A stretch of 6,985 nucleotides of DNA from Paracoccaceae bacterium (GCA_015485375.1 WFTU01000356.1:1-6985), one strand, 5' to 3'. Counted from the stretch's first letter, positions 1 through 6,064 are shown. The notes: generated by a model not told the origin, from the sequence alone. Translations and numbers: made by a program.

Positions 1-65
1 ATCCCGCCCTTGAAGCGGCAGAATTTCGTCTCGTAATCCGGCCCGCCTGCCCTGTGTATACTCAT
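1..65 (-). CDS. GTA prohead protease (HK97 family), N-terminal fragment
   Basis: Only the first 21 codons and part of the next are present; the gene runs off the left edge. The ATG at 65-63 is preceded by GGGAG at 74-70, four bases upstream, which favours it over an in-frame ATG at 80. The peptide begins MSIHRAGG and contains YETKF around residues 11-15. ETKF-like N-termini are common in HK97-type prohead proteases. Its position after the portal and the g3.5-like gene is where RcGTA-type clusters encode this serine protease, which cleaves the capsid protein during head maturation. No catalytic residue is visible in this fragment. The call rests mainly on gene order, so it is moderate. The gap to the preceding gene (66-179) is unusually large and holds a palindrome. 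Confidence 0.6.
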   Translation of the reverse strand, partial: MSIHRAGGPDYETKFCRFKGG

Positions 66-119
66 GCGTCTCCCTTTCATCTGCACGCCCGAAAATTCCC
101 GCACAGGCACAGGGTTCCA

Positions 120-145
120 AAACCACTAAACTAGTTTAGTGGTTT
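120..145. repeat. Palindromic repeat, copy 1 (g3.5/protease gap)
   Basis: A perfect 26-base palindrome centred between 132 and 133. Each arm reads AAACCACTAAACT from the outside to the centre. It shares the core CCACTAAAC-YR-GTTTAGTGG with the copies at 1635 and 1736, but its four central bases are CTAG instead of CCGG, so the symmetry is kept despite the change. It lies about 35 bases past the stop of the 79-residue gene and about 55 bases before the protease start. Read as RNA it could form a 10- to 11-bp stem with a 4-base loop. Read as DNA it looks like the operator of a dimeric regulator. There is no T-run after it, so it is not an intrinsic terminator. Confidence 0.93.
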
Positions 146-179
146 GCGACCCCGCCCGCATCCGCTTGAAACAAAACGT

Positions 180-419
180 CTATCCGCCCTGCACACCTGT
201 CAGAAACTTGTAAATCGCATCCGCCGAAAACATCGCCGCCGCGCCATAAACCGCCAGCCACATGCGACGTTCAAGCCGCTCCAGCATCGCCTCGATCGCC
301 TGCAGCCGCCGCTCCAGCCCCTGCCAGCGCTCCTCCGTCACCCGCTCGTGCGCCTCGATCCGCGCCGAGGCCGCATCAAACGGTTCATAGAGGTATTTCG
401 ACCCGCTGCGCCGGCTCAT
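180..419 (-). CDS. GTA small coiled-coil/membrane protein, g3.5-like
   Basis: This 79-residue protein sits between portal and prohead protease, the place of the small g3.5 gene in RcGTA-type clusters. Its ATG overlaps the portal stop codon as ATGA (416-419), so translation is probably coupled. Residues 17-52 are a highly charged run rich in Glu, Arg and Leu (RLQAIEAMLERLERR), predicted to form an amphipathic helix or short coiled coil. Residues 53-68 (MWLAVYGAAAMFSADA) are hydrophobic and could be one membrane segment or a buried helix. There is no signal peptide and no enzymatic motif. The function is not known to me. A small accessory head protein or a membrane-linked assembly factor both fit. 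It is probably a real gene, given the coupling and conserved position. Confidence 0.75.
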   Translation of the reverse strand: MSRRSGSKYLYEPFDAASARIEAHERVTEERWQGLERRLQAIEAMLERLERRMWLAVYGAAAMFSADAIYKFLTGVQGG

Positions 420-1591
420 TCATCCGCCGCCAACGCCGGCAGCCCCCACATCTGCCGCTTTCCCGCCTGCGTCAGGAACTCCGCGCCCGCCACGGCCCGC
501 CACTGCGCCTCGCGTTCCGCTGCCAGCGCCGGAATCCCGTCCAGATCCGGTTTCAGCACCAACCCCTCGCCAAACAACGGCCCCAGCCAGCCGGTCAGCG
601 CCGCCAGAGTCTTGCCCACCAGCGGCAGCACCGTCAGCCGGTAAAACGCCCGGTTCGCCTCCTGATAATTGGCATAGGTCGCATCACCCGGCAGCCCCAG
701 CAACATCGGCGGCACACCAAAAGCCAGCGCCACCTCGCGCGCCGCACTCTCCTTGGTTTTCTGGAACTCCATATCCGAGGGCGAAAACCCCATCGGTTTC
801 CAGTCCAGCCCGCCTTCCAGCAACATCGGTCGCCCCGCGTTCGCCGCACCCTGATGATGCGACTCCAGCTCCGCCACCAGCCGGTCATACTGGTCACCCG
901 CCAGCGCACCCATGCCATCCGCGCCCTTGTAAACAATCGCCCCCGAAGGCCGCGCCGCATTGTCCAGCAACGCCTTCGACCAGCGCGAGGCCGCATTATG
1001 CACATCCAGCGCCTGCGCCGCCGCCTGCATCGGCGACAACCCGTAATGGTCGTCCTGCGGATGGAACGCCTTCACATGCAGAACCGGCGCGAAATCCCCG
1101 CGCATATCGAACCGGTGCTTGCGCGCCCCGACCTTGTATTCATAGGCCACCGGCCAGCCATCCGCCCCCGGCACCACCGACATCCGGTCGGAGCGCAGCA
1201 CATGCAACTCCCGCGGCAAGCCACGCGAATCCATCCCCGCCGCCTCCAGATAACCATCACCCGACAACAAAAACTGCCCGTAGAACGCCTCCAGCAAGGC
1301 CGCCGCCCCCTGCCCGTCATTCGGCTGCGCCAACAACGCCAGCAACGGATGCGCCTCGAACCGCCGCGCGCCATCCTGCAATAGCACCGGCACCGCCGCC
1401 GCCGCCTCGGCTATCATCTTCACACAGCGAAAACCCACCGGATTGCCCGAAAACCCCGACCGCGTCAGGCTCACCGTATCGCGCGGAGACCAGGCCGCCC
1501 GTCCCGCCCCGTGAAACGCAATCACAGGTGCCGCCGCCGAAGCCTTCTGCTCCGCTACTCCCCTGCTACCCTTGAAAAGTTGCAAAACCAT
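416..1591 (-). CDS. GTA portal protein (HK97-type phage portal)
   Basis: A 391-residue protein of the HK97-type portal family, equivalent to g3 of RcGTA. Portal proteins form the dodecameric ring at one head vertex, through which the terminase pumps DNA and to which the tail is later joined. Family features seen in order are HPLLALLAQPN (81-91), LLSGDGYLE (108-116), YGLSPMQAAAQALD (183-196), PMLLEGGLDWKPMGFSP (255-271) and the C-terminal GVPPMLLGLPGD followed by YANYQEANRAFYR (292-318). The length is normal for a GTA portal. The ATG at 1591 has AGGGG five bases upstream. The stop codon overlaps the start of the next gene by four bases. The gap of 166 bases to the terminase stop is unusual for this cluster and holds two palindromes. 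Confidence 0.94.
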   Translation of the reverse strand: MVLQLFKGSRGVAEQKASAAAPVIAFHGAGRAAWSPRDTVSLTRSGFSGNPVGFRCVKMIAEAAAAVPVLLQDGARRFEAHPLLALLAQPNDGQGAAALLEAFYGQFLLSGDGYLEAAGMDSRGLPRELHVLRSDRMSVVPGADGWPVAYEYKVGARKHRFDMRGDFAPVLHVKAFHPQDDHYGLSPMQAAAQALDVHNAASRWSKALLDNAARPSGAIVYKGADGMGALAGDQYDRLVAELESHHQGAANAGRPMLLEGGLDWKPMGFSPSDMEFQKTKESAAREVALAFGVPPMLLGLPGDATYANYQEANRAFYRLTVLPLVGKTLAALTGWLGPLFGEGLVLKPDLDGIPALAAEREAQWRAVAGAEFLTQAGKRQMWGLPALAADE

Positions 1592-1634
1592 TAAGCCCCT
1601 GCTCCTGTCTGCTGATTGAACCGGCGCTCGTCAA

Positions 1635-1658
1635 AACCACTAAACCGGTTTAGTGGTT
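1635..1658. repeat. Palindromic repeat, copy 2 (terminase/portal gap)
   Basis: A perfect 24-base palindrome centred between 1646 and 1647, each arm reading AACCACTAAACC inwards. It differs from copy 1 only at the four central bases (CCGG instead of CTAG). The bases CAA before the left arm are also shared with copy 1, so similarity extends slightly beyond the symmetric part. It lies 43 bases upstream of the portal ATG. The AAACCGGTTT centre resembles operators of LacI-family regulators, which often have a central CG step; this is only a resemblance. Confidence 0.93.
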
Positions 1659-1735
1659 CCGTAACGCCGAAATTTCACACAATAAATCCATGGGTTAGAC
1701 AAAAATCTGCCTACCCGCCCTACTCCGCCACACAT

Positions 1736-1755
1736 CCATTAAACCGGTTTAGTGG
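1736..1755. repeat. Palindromic repeat, copy 3 (just past terminase stop)
   Basis: A 20-base palindrome with one mismatched pair (T at 1739 facing G at 1752), centred between 1745 and 1746. Its right arm GGTTTAGTGG is identical to copy 2; the left arm is CCATTAAACC. It begins two bases past the terminase stop codon on the minus strand. The outer AA/TT pair found in copies 1 and 2 is missing, so this copy is the most decayed or the weakest site of the three. Confidence 0.88.
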
Positions 1756-1757
1756 CA

Positions 1758-3104
1758 CTATAACCCGCGCACCCGCGGCCGCAAAAACGCCGACGCCGGC
1801 ACAATCATCAAATCGTTCAGCGCCCATACCAGCGCATCCAGCCGGTCCGGACTGCCCTTGCCGGCAAACCCCGAAACCGTCATCGCGCACATCTGGTCCT
1901 CCAGCGCAGAAAACCCGCCGCAATGCGCCACGCGCCCCTGCTCGTACAGCGCCGCCACCGGCTCCGCCCGCGCCGCTTTGCCCCGCGTCGCCCGCACCCC
2001 GCGATAGGGTACCAGCGGATCGATCGAGCGCACCAGCGTCTCCACCAGATCACCGCCCTGATTGACCTCCGCCACCAGCCGGTCGGCCCCGTATTCCCGC
2101 ACCTTGGCCAGCGCCCGCTCGGCCCAGACCTGCGGCGACCCGCGCACCGAGGCATCCTCCAGCACAAAGGCCCGCCAATCCTGCGGCGGCCCCTCCGAAA
2201 GCACACCGGCCACGATAATTCCGCATTCGTCCGATCCCGCATGCCCGGTCACCGGCGGATCCACCGCCACCACGATCCGGTCCAGCTCCGGCGCCGCCGC
2301 GCGACACCCGTCCAGCGCCTTGAACGACCAGAGCGCCCCTTCTACGTCACTCAAAATCTCGCCCTGCAACTCCTGCCGCCCCAGCCGCGAGCCCGCATAT
2401 TTCTCCGTCACATACTCCAGAAAACTCTCCGCCAGATTGGCCGCATTCGCCTCCGTCGGCGCCGAGGTCGAAACCGTCCGCCCCTCCGACAGCAACCCGT
2501 TCAACAACTTCGAGCGCCGCGGCGTCGTCGTCACCACCTGCTGCGGCTGCTCCCCGAGCCGCAACCCGAACTGCAACATGTCCCAGGCATCCTGCCCCTG
2601 CTTCCACTTCGCCAACTCGTCCGACCAGGCACAATCGAACTGCGGCCCGCGCAGGCTCTCGGGGTTCGACGCCGAATAAATCTCGGCCACCGCCCCGTTT
2701 TCCCAAACCAGCCGCTTGCGCGTCGCCTGCCACTCCGGCCGACGATCCGGCGGCGAACAGGCCAGTATCCCCGACTCGCCAAACACCATCACCTCGCGCG
2801 CCTGCTCGATAGTCTCCGCCACCAGCGCCACCCGACGGCACCGCCCCGCATCCGTCGACCGCGCCCCCTCGACCTGTGCGCGCACCCATTCGGCTCCGGC
2901 GCGGGTCTTGCCCGCCCCGCGCCCGCCCAGCACAATCCAGGTGGTCCAGTCCCCCTCCGGCGGGCGCTGATGCTCCAGCGCCCAGACCTCGAACATCCAC
3001 GGCAACGCCAGCAACGCATTCGGGCTCAAGGAGTCCAGAAACGCCCCGACCTCATCCTCGTCCAGCGCGCCGAGCAAGCCGCTCAAGCACCTCCCGTCGC
3101 GCAT
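1758..3104 (-). CDS. GTA large terminase subunit (packaging ATPase/nuclease)
   Basis: This is the motor that translocates DNA into the prohead and cuts it, equivalent to g2 of RcGTA. From the ATG at 3104 it has 448 residues. The N-terminal ATPase shows Walker A LGGRGAGKT (59-67, Lys66), Walker B ending in SDE (161-163, Asp162 and Glu163) and a coupling motif TTTPR (192-196). The C-terminal RNase H-like nuclease shows VVAVDPP (Asp282), VAEVNQGGD (Glu346) and SPDRLDALVWA (Asp423), giving the acidic residues expected for metal binding. The start is uncertain. An upstream ATG at 3161 is open, the ATG at 3104 has no clear ribosome binding site, and a TTG at 3086 follows GGGAGG (3095-3090) closely and would give the N-terminus most like other GTA terminases. 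All choices overlap the small terminase gene. Both domains look intact. Confidence 0.95.
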   Translation of the reverse strand: MRDGRCLSGLLGALDEDEVGAFLDSLSPNALLALPWMFEVWALEHQRPPEGDWTTWIVLGGRGAGKTRAGAEWVRAQVEGARSTDAGRCRRVALVAETIEQAREVMVFGESGILACSPPDRRPEWQATRKRLVWENGAVAEIYSASNPESLRGPQFDCAWSDELAKWKQGQDAWDMLQFGLRLGEQPQQVVTTTPRRSKLLNGLLSEGRTVSTSAPTEANAANLAESFLEYVTEKYAGSRLGRQELQGEILSDVEGALWSFKALDGCRAAAPELDRIVVAVDPPVTGHAGSDECGIIVAGVLSEGPPQDWRAFVLEDASVRGSPQVWAERALAKVREYGADRLVAEVNQGGDLVETLVRSIDPLVPYRGVRATRGKAARAEPVAALYEQGRVAHCGGFSALEDQMCAMTVSGFAGKGSPDRLDALVWALNDLMIVPASAFLRPRVRGL

Positions 3105-3363
3105 CCGCAAGGTCGAGGGTACCACCCCCGTTTTGCCATCCACTATGTTTCGCAAGACCATTCTCGATCTCCATCACCTGGTTCAGCGCCCGCGCGAAAT
3201 CCGCCGCCGAGCTCCTGACTTTCCCCGCCTCCGGCATATCCTCGCCGGACTGCAACCGCCGCACCGTCGCCAGAACCGCGCCGCGCAACACCTCGAAGGT
3301 TTCCCGCGCCGCTTCCAGCTTGCGCAGGGCCTCCTCCCGATCTTCGGGACCCGTTTTTTTCAT
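3052..3363 (-). CDS. GTA small terminase subunit, g1-like
   Basis: A 103-residue, mostly helical protein in the position of RcGTA g1, directly before and overlapping the large terminase. Small terminases assemble as rings that present DNA to the large subunit. Residues 7-37 form a charged helix (EDREEALRKLEAARETF) and residues 47-70 a second (SSAADFARALNQVMEIE). The tail LDLADARREVLERLARR (83-99) resembles the C-terminus of GTA small terminases that meets the large subunit. No helix-turn-helix for specific recognition of DNA is apparent, as expected for a GTA that packages without a pac site. I chose the ATG at 3363 with GGA just upstream. A GTG at 3441, in frame, would add 26 residues but lies only about 14 bases past the predicted transcription start. 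The identity comes from context more than from strong motifs. Confidence 0.8.
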   Translation of the reverse strand: MKKTGPEDREEALRKLEAARETFEVLRGAVLATVRRLQSGEDMPEAGKVRSSAADFARALNQVMEIENGLAKHSGWQNGGGTLDLADARREVLERLARRAGRG

Positions 3364-3460
3364 ATTTCCAAGCCTTACCTGCCCGCTCCGAGCAGAAACG
3401 GAAAAAGCGGCGCCAGTCTTTCGACCGTGCCGCTTGCCCACTTCTTCCAGCTTGCCAAGA

Positions 3461-3489
3461 GTTATACCCTAGAGCGTTCGTATTGTCAA
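3461..3489 (-). promoter_or_regulatory. Putative sigma-70 promoter of the GTA cluster
   Basis: On the minus strand a perfect -35 box TTGACA (3489-3484) is followed after exactly 17 bases by a -10 box TATAAC (3466-3461). This is one base from consensus in an otherwise GC-rich genome. Transcription would start near 3454, leaving a leader of about 90 bases before the small terminase ATG. It is the only strong promoter-like match found upstream of the GTA genes. The -35 box lies inside a dyad (3481-3514). Upstream genes mltG and fabF are on the same strand, so read-through is also possible. Confidence 0.7.
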
Positions 3490-3514
3490 CAACTAAATCA
3501 TAGGTTGTACAATA
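3481..3514. promoter_or_regulatory. Imperfect dyad overlapping the GTA -35 box
   Basis: On the plus strand the arm TATTGTCAACAACTA (3481-3495) and the arm TAGGTTGTACAATA (3501-3514) are inverted copies separated by five bases. Thirteen pairs match if two small bulges are allowed. It begins directly after the mltG stop codon and covers the -35 box of the putative GTA promoter. It could be an operator for a repressor or activator, or an RNA hairpin at the end of the mltG message. No T-run follows on the minus strand, so it is not a classical terminator. Confidence 0.5.
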
Positions 3515-4504
3515 TCAGTTCCCCGCCCGCTCCCGCTCGATCGCTCTCCACGCCGCCACATTGCGCTGATGTTCCTTGTATGTAACGGCAAAAGCATGCC
3601 CGCCGGACCCATCCAGAACGAAAAAGAAATACGGCGTTTTTTCCGGATTCGCCGTGGCAAAAATCGCCTCGCGACCCGGATTCGAGATCGGCGTCGGCGT
3701 CAGCGCGGGAATCATATAGGTGTTATAGGGCGTCTCCTTGTCCAGCTCCGACTGGAACAGTTTGCGCCGCAACCGCTCCTTGCCCATGGTCAGCCCGTAG
3801 CGCAGCGTCGCATCCGCCTCCAGACGCATCCCCTTCTCCAGCCGGTTATAGAAAACCGAGGCCACCTTGGCCCATTCACCGGCCCCGCCCGCCTCGCTTT
3901 CAACGATCGATGCCAGAATCAGCAACTCCTCCTTGCTCTCCAGCGGCAGGTCCGGCGCGCGATTGTTCCACGCCTCGTCCAGAATTTCCTGCTGCGCCTT
4001 CACCATCCGGTCCACAACCGACTGGCGCGTATCGCCCCGCTGGAAACTATAGGTATTCGGCGCCATCATCCCTTCGGGCGGAATCTCCTCGATAGCCCCC
4101 GTCAAATCCGGATTCGCCTCGATTTTCGCAATAATTTCCGAGGTATACAGCCCTTCCGGCAAGGTAATAAAATACTGGATGCTCTTGCCCGATGTCAGAA
4201 TATCCAGAATTTCATCCATCGAGGCCCCTTGCGGAATCAGGTATTCCCCGAACTTCAGCTTGTCATCCCGTTTGGTATAGCGCGCCCCGATCCGGAACAC
4301 CGGCCCGCTGGAAATCAGCCCCTCGGCCTCCAGCGCCTCCGCCACTTTCGTCAGGTTGGCCCCTTTCGGCACCTCGAAAACCGTATCCTCGGCCACCGGC
4401 CCCGGATTGCGAAACTGCCCCTGCCCCCAGGCGAACAACCCGCCAAGCGCCAGAAAAGCAATAATCAGAAACGTAAACGCGTTCGCGGCGACACTGCGGC
4501 CCAT
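3515..4504 (-). CDS. mltG: Endolytic murein transglycosylase MltG
   Basis: A 329-residue YceG-family protein. MltG is an inner-membrane lytic transglycosylase that cuts nascent peptidoglycan strands and is thought to set glycan chain length. Residues 9-27 form one hydrophobic membrane anchor, placing the rest in the periplasm. A LysM-like region follows (VFEVPKGANLTKVAEALEAEGLI, in two parts around 42-64). The catalytic domain shows LPEGLY (115-120), the MAPNTYSF motif (147-154), and ILASIVESEAG (196-206), whose Glu202 corresponds to the catalytic glutamate of the ASIVEKE signature. VASVFYNRL (214-222) and the C-terminal GGHAFAVTYKEHQRNVAAWR (301-320) are also typical. The length is slightly short but no domain is missing. 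The start abuts the fabF stop with no gap, so the two are co-transcribed and probably coupled. Confidence 0.96.
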   Translation of the reverse strand: MGRSVAANAFTFLIIAFLALGGLFAWGQGQFRNPGPVAEDTVFEVPKGANLTKVAEALEAEGLISSGPVFRIGARYTKRDDKLKFGEYLIPQGASMDEILDILTSGKSIQYFITLPEGLYTSEIIAKIEANPDLTGAIEEIPPEGMMAPNTYSFQRGDTRQSVVDRMVKAQQEILDEAWNNRAPDLPLESKEELLILASIVESEAGGAGEWAKVASVFYNRLEKGMRLEADATLRYGLTMGKERLRRKLFQSELDKETPYNTYMIPALTPTPISNPGREAIFATANPEKTPYFFFVLDGSGGHAFAVTYKEHQRNVAAWRAIERERAGN

Positions 4505-5761
4505 CTATTCCACTTTCCCCATCACGAGCGAGGCATTGGTGCCGCCAAACCCGAAAGAATTCGACAAAACCGTATTGATTTCGCGTTTGACCGGCTTGTG
4601 CGGCGCCAGATCAATCCGGCTGTCCACCGGATTATGCAGATTGATCGTCGGCGGCGTGATCTGGTCGCGAATGGCCAGAATACAGAAGATCGCCTCCACA
4701 GCCCCCGCAGCCCCCAGCAAATGCCCGATCGACGACTTGGTCGAGGACATCACCGCCCTCTCCGCCGCATCCCCCAGCAACCGCTCGACCGCGCCCAGCT
4801 CGATAGTATCGGCCATGGTCGAGGTGCCGTGCGCATTGACATAGTCCACTTCCTCCGGCTTGCGGCCGGCATGGTTCAACGCCGACTGCATGGCCCGATA
4901 GCCTCCGTCGCCATCCTCGGCCGGAGCGGTAATGTGATAGGCATCGCCCGACAGCCCGTAACCCAGAATTTCCGCATAAATCTTCGCCCCGCGCGCCTTG
5001 GCATGTTCATATTCCTCCAGCACAATAACCCCTGCGCCCTCGCCCATGACAAACCCGTCACGATCCATGTCATAAGGCCGCGACGCCACCGACGGCTCCT
5101 CGCGCCGCTTGCTCGACAGCGCCTTGCTGGCGTTGAAACCGGCAATCCCCAGCTCGCAAATCGGCGCCTCGGCCCCGCCCGCGATCATTACATCGGCATC
5201 CCCGAACATAATCAGCCGCGAGGCGTCGCCAATGGCATGTGCACCGGTTGAACAAGCCGTCACAACCGCATGATTTGGCCCTTTAAACCCGTATTTGATC
5301 GAAACCTGCCCCGAGGCCAGATTGATCAGCGTCGAGGGAATGAAAAACGGCGAAACCCGCCGATGCCCGCGTTCCTTCAACAGCACCGCCGTATCGGCAA
5401 TGGTCCCCAGACCGCCAATCCCCGAGCCGATCATAACCCCCGTGCGCAACCGGTCTTCCTCGCCCTCGGGCTTCCAGTCGGCATCCGACACCGCCATCTC
5501 GGCCGCCGCCACGGCATAGAGAATAAAATCGTCCACCTTGCGCCGGTCCTTGGAGGACATCCAGTCATCGGGATTGAACGTCCCGTCCGTGCCATCGCCG
5601 CGCGGAATCTCGCAAGCATAGTTGGTCACCAGATGGTCGGCATCGAATCGCGTAATCGTGCCACAGGCCGACTGCCCGTCCAGCAAACGCTCCCAGGTCT
5701 CCTCGACTCCGCAAGCCAGAGGGGAAACCATTCCAAGACCTGTAACAACAACACGCCGCAT
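4505..5761 (-). CDS. fabF: 3-oxoacyl-[acyl-carrier-protein] synthase II (KAS II)
   Basis: A 418-residue KAS II. It condenses malonyl-ACP with acyl-ACP in the cytoplasm and catalyses chain elongation in type II fatty acid synthesis. The Cys-His-His centre is complete: Cys170 in TACSTGAHAIGDA, His311 in VNAHGTSTMADT and His347 in KSSIGHLLGAAG, with the conserved Lys342. The C-terminal glycine loop NSFGFGGTNASL (401-412) is present. The start MRRVVVTGLGMVSP at 5761 is the usual N-terminus of the family and has GAGGTG (5772-5767) five bases upstream. The longer frame to 5839 is rejected. In many bacteria acpP lies directly upstream of fabF; here it does not, and the gene is preceded by a 389-base divergent region. 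The next gene, mltG, follows without a gap. Confidence 0.98.
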   Translation of the reverse strand: MRRVVVTGLGMVSPLACGVEETWERLLDGQSACGTITRFDADHLVTNYACEIPRGDGTDGTFNPDDWMSSKDRRKVDDFILYAVAAAEMAVSDADWKPEGEEDRLRTGVMIGSGIGGLGTIADTAVLLKERGHRRVSPFFIPSTLINLASGQVSIKYGFKGPNHAVVTACSTGAHAIGDASRLIMFGDADVMIAGGAEAPICELGIAGFNASKALSSKRREEPSVASRPYDMDRDGFVMGEGAGVIVLEEYEHAKARGAKIYAEILGYGLSGDAYHITAPAEDGDGGYRAMQSALNHAGRKPEEVDYVNAHGTSTMADTIELGAVERLLGDAAERAVMSSTKSSIGHLLGAAGAVEAIFCILAIRDQITPPTINLHNPVDSRIDLAPHKPVKREINTVLSNSFGFGGTNASLVMGKVE

Positions 5762-5860
5762 TATGACACCTCGGTTTAACAATCCTGAAGCGCCTTTTAC
5801 CGCGATTGGCGCAACGGGGGCAAGCAGGGATACGTGCAAACAACCGATTCCCGCGCAATA

Positions 5861-6010
5861 TCAATCCGGTCGCTCAAACGCACGGGCACGGACGCCCCCC
5901 AAACAAACCGGCAGGCCCTCCTCCTGCAAGGCCAGCACCATAGAACACGACCCGACGCAGGCCGGACCGAAGCCCGCGTCCCCCAACTGCCCGCATCCTT
6001 TTCTATTCAT
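5861..6010 (-). CDS. Possible small protein, 49 aa, downstream of LexA box
   Basis: An ATG at 6010 opens a frame of 49 codons ending in TGA at 5863-5861. GGAG lies seven bases upstream of the ATG (about 6018-6021), an ideal ribosome binding site. A LexA-box match ends 39 bases upstream of the ATG. The peptide begins MNRKGCGQLGDAGFG. It has four cysteines (6, 18, 22, 36), many glycines and a short apolar run (MVLALQ around 24-29), but no signal peptide, full membrane segment or domain that I recognise. The codons are G/C-rich, but so would be a chance frame here. The stop lies about 100 bases before fabF, on the same strand, so it could be co-transcribed with it. It may be a chance ORF; the ribosome binding site and the SOS-box spacing are the only positive evidence. 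Confidence 0.33.
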   Translation of the reverse strand: MNRKGCGQLGDAGFGPACVGSCSMVLALQEEGLPVCLGGVRARAFERPD

Positions 6011-6049
6011 AGCGAATCTCCATTTTTCGTTTCTGTCAGGTCTTTATGG

Positions 6050-6064
6050 GAACAAACTGTGAAC
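6050..6064. promoter_or_regulatory. Candidate LexA (SOS) box
   Basis: GAAC (6050-6053), seven bases, GAAC (6061-6064) is an exact match to the direct-repeat LexA box of alphaproteobacteria, GTTC-N7-GTTC when read on the minus strand. The similarity extends to GAACAAA in both halves, spaced 11 bases apart, one helical turn. It lies in AT-rich DNA, 39 bases from the ATG of the possible small ORF on the minus strand and about 86 bases from the fliG-like start on the plus strand. By simple base counting such a match should occur about 0.2 times in a window of this size by chance, and less often in the non-coding part. Confidence 0.5.

Larger units (their letters stand above)
1592..1757. other. 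Enlarged terminase/portal gap with two palindromes
   Basis: This stretch separates the large terminase stop from the portal start. It contains two copies of the palindrome, with centres 99 bases apart, and an AT-richer middle (about 1672-1702). I found no ORF with a ribosome binding site on either strand and no convincing -35/-10 pair. A TTGTCT at the middle on the minus strand has no -10 box at the right distance. The portal ribosome binding site lies at the 1597-1601 end. The palindromes are the only structure I can support here. Confidence 0.6.
1..3363 (-). mobile_element. Gene transfer agent (GTA) head/packaging cluster, partial
   Basis: The gene order small terminase, large terminase, portal, small g3.5-like protein, prohead protease, all on the minus strand, matches the start of the RcGTA-type structural cluster of Rhodobacterales. 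Such clusters are vertically inherited, prophage-derived loci that package random host DNA rather than mobile elements in the strict sense. The cluster follows directly after mltG. No integrase, repressor, lysogeny module or attachment site is visible on the upstream side, which fits a GTA better than an active prophage. The capsid, tail and later genes would lie beyond the left edge. A tailed prophage with a related packaging module is the main alternative, but the terminase and g3.5 features make it less likely. Confidence 0.85.

Noticed and set aside
120..145. The palindromes as intrinsic terminators
   Set aside because: The stems are AT-containing with only a 4-base loop and no T-run on either side; termination here would also cut the GTA operon before essential genes.
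1660..1710. Internal promoter between terminase and portal on the minus strand
   Set aside because: A TTGTCT is present, but no -10 box lies 16 to 18 bases downstream.
1923..3218. A 431-codon plus-strand frame opposite the large terminase
   Set aside because: Arg/Pro/His-rich shadow of the terminase, with no ribosome binding site and no recognisable domain.
3569..5251. A 560-codon open frame on the plus strand across mltG and fabF
   Set aside because: It is antisense to two genes with complete catalytic motifs. The translation is rich in Arg, Pro and His with no domain, as expected for a shadow frame in GC-rich DNA.
5786..5814. GCGCC/GGCGC inverted pair upstream of fabF as a terminator
   Set aside because: Only five pairs around a 13-base loop and no T-run; expected by chance in GC-rich DNA.
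4505..5839. A longer fabF starting at 5839
   Set aside because: The extra 26 residues are not seen in the KAS II family, and the ATG at 5761 has a good ribosome binding site and the standard N-terminus.
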